NCBI GenBank assembly: GCA_030834835.1
Contig: JAUQXD010000938.1
Location: 1 to 17,418 of the forward strand
Reading direction: 5' to 3'
From: Thermoflexales bacterium
Lineage (GTDB): Bacteria; Chloroflexota; Anaerolineae; Fen-1058
DNA length: 17,418 nt
Shown here: piece after piece, positions 13,869 to 17,418 of the stretch
Position numbering within the stretch: position 1 is the stretch's first letter
How the letters are laid out: each line of letters starts with the position of its first letter
The notes under the pieces: model-generated
The model's database searches: none
Seen by the model: the letters and a program-made list of their open reading frames with translations, nothing else
What the model was told of the DNA's origin: nothing
Program-made: the position numbers and the translations under genes

Positions 13869-15959
13869 CTAACCTTTGCTCATCTTCAACCGCCCTTTTA
13901 CAGCCAGGCCGAGTAGAACAATCAGGCCCACACCCCACACGAGAACATATCCAGCTGACTGCGGTGGGCTATAGACCTTTAGGCTGGTCAGTTCCAAGGC
14001 CGTTGGAATGCTCGGGCCACCAATCAAGAAATAGTTGTCGCCTACGGAGAGGTTGAGTCCCGTGCTGCTACAGCCGTCGCCGGCCGTTCCGCCACAGGTA
14101 GCTGCTTGAGCGGACCAGGCGCCACCCGTCGACCGATAGAGCGTGTCGCCGGCAGGCACGTCGTCTTCGGCAGCCGTGGTGTAGAAAACCATATTGGCTG
14201 TCCCGGCATTCTGTGCGTTGACCACGATGCAGCGATTGCGATAGTTGGGACTTCCAGCGTCCGTGGTACACTGGGCGGCATTGCCTCTCACGATCACGCT
14301 CACCTGGCCTAGATTGGCCGTGGCCGTGATATCTACGCCGCGATAGCTGTTGGTGCTGATTTGCAGGAAGTTAAAGTTGGTCCCAGAGTTGAGCGTATGA
14401 GTCTGGCTCATCTCCCCGCTGTTGTCAACGGTCCCAGCGGCGAAGGGCGTACCGGCCAAAAAGACCTTGGCGCCAGGCGCAATGATCAGGTTGTTGAAAG
14501 TCGGTGTGCCGCTCAGCGTCTGGAGCGTCGTCCCGCCAAAGGTGACAGTCCCACCATTATGCGTAAAGGTGCCGCCCGACTGTGTGAAACCGGTCGTGAG
14601 AGTTAGCGTTCCGGTGGTGGCAATGAAGGCGCCCGTGCTGATGCCAAGGTTGCCGTTTACGGCGATGTCACCCTCCAATTGAGTAGTGATGTTCTTGTTC
14701 AGGGTCACTGTCTCTGGATAAGTACCGGCTGCGACCATGACCGTGCCATTGGCCGGTATGGCATTGATACCATTTTGAATGGACGCGAAGTGGGTGTGAT
14801 TCCAACCCCACATACCGGAATTGAAGTCGTCATCGACGAGGTAGGTGGGCGACCAGCCCAGATCGCTCAGCAAGCCCATCGTGACCGCGCCTGGATCGTG
14901 AATGGATGAACCAGAAGAAATGGCGTAGACCATCAGCCGGTTGGCTGTACCTGAAAAGGTCGCGTAATCCAAGTGCGAATAGCTGGAGCCGGAAGTCCAG
15001 GTACCCGGGGCGTAGATCTTGGCCGGATTCCCACTATTGGCAATATCGGTGTTAGGACCGTCGAAGAACAGGTTGCCGCTCACTAACTGTGCGCCCAACG
15101 CAGCCGACGGATTGGCAAACAAGCCCGTGTCGATGAGTGCTTGATTGGACCCGTTTTCGGTGAAGCGATCATAGATGTTTGGATAACTGGTGCCATAGCC
15201 CCAGCAACCGTGACCACTGATGCCGTTACACTCAGCTGTTCCCGAACCGTTGTCCCAGCGCATCGAACCGGAAAAATTCAACCCGTGCGCCACTTCGTGC
15301 AGCACCACACTCACCAGGTCATATTGGCCCGCCGGTGTATTGCCATCCGTGCCCGTGTACCAGGCAAAGCCATTATTATAGGTAATACTCATATCCGGAT
15401 TGCCTGGGTGCAAGTCAGTCCCAACCAGGGCATCTGCCAGGGCGCGCGCATACCAGGTATTTGTTTGCCCAGCACCAAAATTGCCTGTGAGGCTTGACCA
15501 CGAATAGCCAAGAGTTGTTGGACTGCCCAGATTGGCCCAACACGCGTTGATACGAATCGGCACATTGGATTTGATGAGAGTGGCCCAAATGCTGACGCCA
15601 TACGTAAAAGCTGCTTGGGCCGCCGGATCCCAGGCCAGGCAGGTTGCCCCCTGGCCGTCCGCGGTGCCAGCTGCCAGGTAGTTAATGCTAAATGAGGCCG
15701 TAGGCGAATCGGGCTTAAAGCGGCTCGGCGGCGGGATCCGCACGATCTTGCCTTCTCCGCCCGCGATCACCCGGAAAGGCACCGGTTCCACCATATTGAG
15801 CGAGTCCGACACAGTCTGATGCGATACAGCAATTGCATTATTTGACGCCACTACTTTGCTGGTTGTGTCTGGTGTGGGACTGAAGAAGGCTGAGGCACAC
15901 GATAAAACCAACACAAGTGCGAATACAACAGTGATACGAAGAAAGATATGAACGCTCAT
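13869..15959 (-). CDS. secreted HExxH zinc metalloprotease-like protein with beta-helix-like region and C-terminal membrane anchor
   Basis: A 696-residue exported protein. Residues 1-24 are a signal peptide (hydrophobic core, CASA cleavage region). The protease part has His221-Glu222-His225 in 'VVLHEVAHGLNFSGSM'. A candidate third ligand is His329 in 'SYSHLDYATF', and 'HDPGAVTMGLLSDLGW' (354-369) follows, an arrangement I recall from bacterial surface metalloproteases ending in 'DLGW'. Residues about 374-430 ('THFASIQNGINAIPANGTVMVAAGTYPETVTL') start a right-handed beta-helix-like region that continues as Gly/Thr-rich strands to about 520. The C-terminus has 'IPTALELTSLKVYS', one transmembrane helix (about 670-687) and a basic tail, so the protein is probably anchored facing outward. 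GGGAG lies about 10 nt before the ATG. It is followed downstream by the convergent MFS gene. Confidence 0.88.
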   Translation of the reverse strand: MSVHIFLRITVVFALVLVLSCASAFFSPTPDTTSKVVASNNAIAVSHQTVSDSLNMVEPVPFRVIAGGEGKIVRIPPPSRFKPDSPTASFSINYLAAGTADGQGATCLAWDPAAQAAFTYGVSIWATLIKSNVPIRINACWANLGSPTTLGYSWSSLTGNFGAGQTNTWYARALADALVGTDLHPGNPDMSITYNNGFAWYTGTDGNTPAGQYDLVSVVLHEVAHGLNFSGSMRWDNGSGTAECNGISGHGCWGYGTSYPNIYDRFTENGSNQALIDTGLFANPSAALGAQLVSGNLFFDGPNTDIANSGNPAKIYAPGTWTSGSSYSHLDYATFSGTANRLMVYAISSGSSIHDPGAVTMGLLSDLGWSPTYLVDDDFNSGMWGWNHTHFASIQNGINAIPANGTVMVAAGTYPETVTLNKNITTQLEGDIAVNGNLGISTGAFIATTGTLTLTTGFTQSGGTFTHNGGTVTFGGTTLQTLSGTPTFNNLIIAPGAKVFLAGTPFAAGTVDNSGEMSQTHTLNSGTNFNFLQISTNSYRGVDITATANLGQVSVIVRGNAAQCTTDAGSPNYRNRCIVVNAQNAGTANMVFYTTAAEDDVPAGDTLYRSTGGAWSAQAATCGGTAGDGCSSTGLNLSVGDNYFLIGGPSIPTALELTSLKVYSPPQSAGYVLVWGVGLIVLLGLAVKGRLKMSKG

Positions 15960-16159
15960 GATATGATTTCTCCCGTGGTTGAGTATGATGGATTGATTTG
16001 AGATCAGGTTGACAACGAGGTTGACTGCTTGCGGCTTGTTGCCAAATCGCCAGCATGTACTGCAAAAATCATGTTGGTGAGTATCGCATAATTTTGCCGG
16101 AAGACAAATCGGTCAGATTTACTTTGTTCCGCAGGTGCGCAAACGCGAGAATGGCTGAC
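15960..16159. other. intergenic region upstream of the metalloprotease gene
   Basis: This 200-bp stretch should hold the minus-strand promoter of the metalloprotease gene, but no -35/-10 pair with a normal spacer is convincing. AGGTTGAC is directly repeated about 11 bp apart near 16007-16025. A weak hairpin (CAGCATG/CATGTTG) lies around 16051-16076. Confidence 0.35.
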
Positions 16160-16193
16160 AAAAAGCCGATCGGGCCTACACACCGATCGGCTT
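16160..16193 (-). terminator. intrinsic terminator after the beta-helix protein gene
   Basis: On the minus strand a perfect 11-bp stem, AAGCCGATCGG (16193-16183) with CCGATCGGCTT (16173-16163), closes a 9-nt loop and runs into a TTTTT tract (16164-16160). It lies 17 nt after the stop of the upstream gene at 16210, so the beta-helix gene and the metalloprotease gene are separate transcription units. Confidence 0.9.
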
Positions 16194-16209
16194 CGCGCTC
16201 TCCCCCAAT

Positions 16210-17418
16210 TTACTTGAGCACGAGCGGCAGATAGACGCGATAAATGATCGCATCACTCCGCGTGGTAAATTCCCACAACGGGCCGACGGTTGTGCTTATC
16301 CCATCGGTGGCCGTAATCCTCCAATAGTAGTGCGTGTTCGTCAACAGTTGACCGGGATCGAATGACAGAGAATTCGTCTGTCCCACCACCTCGGGTGGAT
16401 CACTCGGCCCCAGCGCAATGGTGTAAGTGATCGGATCCCCATCGGGATCGGAGCTCTGCCAACTGAGCGTGCGCAAGACCCAGACGTTGAGCTCGCCATT
16501 GATGGGCGAAGGATTCGTAGGCGTGAGCGGCGCTTGGTTCGCACGCTTATACCACTCATCCGCGCCGAGGTCCGATACACTGCCGTTGGGCCGCGCTTGA
16601 TTATCGAGGTCAGTCTCCACGTCGCTGGGTGCGCCTTGATCGATCGCGTCCGACGTTTGCGTGAGGTGATAGTCACCCGTGATGGCAGACACGAAGGCCG
16701 GATCGCCGTGGAAGTTCGCTGTCCCGATCGAGATACTCCCATCGCCACCGGTATCTAAGGCGTTGCTCCACAAGGTAGCCGTCAATGTCGCCGTGCTGCT
16801 GACATCTGCATACACGCCGATGTCGTGTCCCGTCAGAATGGTATTGACGAGCGTGGACGTGCTGCTCTGGAGATAGAGGCCGCTGCTGTCATCCCATTGA
16901 GACAGATTGCGCGCGATGGTGTTGTGCCAGAACTGCGGAGCCGCATTGCGTACATACACGCCGCCGCCGTCCCACCTGGCGAAGTTGTCCGCGATGAGGT
17001 TGTTGATCAGGCGCACATCGCTGCCGTAGAGATACAGGCCGGCGCCATCCTGGCTCTGATTAGCGCGAATGATGTTGCCCGTATAGGTGTTGCCGTCGGC
17101 ATAGAGCGAGATGGCGCCGCCACCATACAAGCCGGCCGTGTTCGAAATGATCGTGTTGCCCTCTAACGTCGCGCTGTTTTGTACCAAAAAGAGTCCGCCC
17201 CCATGATAGGCGGTGCTGTTGGCAATGGTGCAGTTCCGAATGGTGGGTGACGCGCCGCTATTCACGTAGATGCCGCCACCGCCATCGCCCCACGCTCCGC
17301 CCAGTCCGGTCGCGTTGCCGTTGATCAAGCGCAGTCCTTCGATGACGGGTTGTCCGCTGGCCACGTAGACCACGCGTCTTGCATTCTGGGCGTCGAGCGT
17401 CGTGGTCTGCGTCAGCGG
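16210..17418 (-). CDS. secreted right-handed beta-helix protein (choice-of-anchor Q type), 5' end outside the window
   Basis: About 402 residues are visible and the frame is open to the window edge, so the N-terminus and signal peptide are missing. The first part is a parallel beta-helix with repeated coils such as 'GGGIYVNSGASPTIRNCTI', 'GGGLFLVQNSATLEGNTII' and 'GAGLYLYGSDVRLINNLI', with turns rich in Gly and Asn. 'GDPAFVSAITGDYHLTQTSDAIDQGA' followed by 'DLGADEW' is the closing module typical of choice-of-anchor Q proteins. A fibronectin-like domain follows ('TPTNPSPINGELNV', 'LSWQSSDPDGDPITYTI', 'YYWRITATDG'), and the chain ends in 'YRVYLPLVLK'. It is likely a surface or secreted carbohydrate-binding or adhesive protein; no catalytic residues can be assigned. 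An intrinsic terminator lies directly after it. Confidence 0.88.
   Translation of the reverse strand, partial: PLTQTTTLDAQNARRVVYVASGQPVIEGLRLINGNATGLGGAWGDGGGGIYVNSGASPTIRNCTIANSTAYHGGGLFLVQNSATLEGNTIISNTAGLYGGGAISLYADGNTYTGNIIRANQSQDGAGLYLYGSDVRLINNLIADNFARWDGGGVYVRNAAPQFWHNTIARNLSQWDDSSGLYLQSSTSTLVNTILTGHDIGVYADVSSTATLTATLWSNALDTGGDGSISIGTANFHGDPAFVSAITGDYHLTQTSDAIDQGAPSDVETDLDNQARPNGSVSDLGADEWYKRANQAPLTPTNPSPINGELNVWVLRTLSWQSSDPDGDPITYTIALGPSDPPEVVGQTNSLSFDPGQLLTNTHYYWRITATDGISTTVGPLWEFTTRSDAIIYRVYLPLVLK

Noticed and set aside
13286..14056. 256-codon plus-strand open frame across the MFS end and metalloprotease 3' region
   Set aside because: It overlaps two well-supported genes in other frames and has no motifs.

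Overview
The window looks like a chromosomal stretch from a free-living, high-GC heterotrophic bacterium, most likely a Chloroflexota member (Anaerolineae/Caldilineae-like). That placement is inferred from protein style: a large family-5 solute-binding lipoprotein with a Pro/Ala linker, a DUF4070-type radical SAM protein, secreted beta-helix proteins of which one ends in a YLPLVLK tail, and many dispersed intergenic inverted repeats. No RNA gene, CRISPR array, transposase or phage gene was seen.

Left block (13-4786, all minus strand). Read 5' to 3' it is a LacI-family regulator, a uroporphyrinogen-decarboxylase (URO-D)-family protein overlapping it by ATGA, a small cupin and a peptide/oligosaccharide-type ABC solute-binding lipoprotein. 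A good sigma70-like promoter sits upstream of the regulator and fixes its start. The block reads as a regulated uptake/catabolic operon; permease and ATPase genes are not in the window and may lie beyond the left edge.

Middle block (5141-11446). A minus-strand TetR regulator is divergent from a plus-strand series: class II aldolase, class III (glutamate-1-semialdehyde-aminomutase-like) PLP enzyme, FGGY carbohydrate kinase, then after a larger gap a radical SAM protein. The 87-bp divergent intergenic region holds two matching palindromes, 30 bp centre to centre. They are interlocked with two opposed promoters, each with a 17-bp spacer. Kinase plus class II aldolase suggests phosphorylation of a sugar or polyol followed by aldol cleavage; the PLP enzyme suggests an amino or keto/aldehyde substrate. 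I know no described pathway with this exact combination; this is the best candidate for an undescribed system here.

Right block (11447-17418). A lower-GC small membrane protein with its own promoter is followed by a repeat-rich gap and an MFS transporter resembling the FLVCR/SLC49 group. Convergent to it is a secreted HExxH metalloprotease-like protein with a beta-helix-like region and a C-terminal membrane anchor. A clear intrinsic terminator then closes a right-handed beta-helix surface protein whose 5' part lies beyond the window.

Intergenic regions are unusually rich in inverted repeats (2618-2684, 8050-8145, 9807-9861, 11483-11573, 12318-12416). One repeat-like sequence appears to supply the last residues of the URO-D-family protein.
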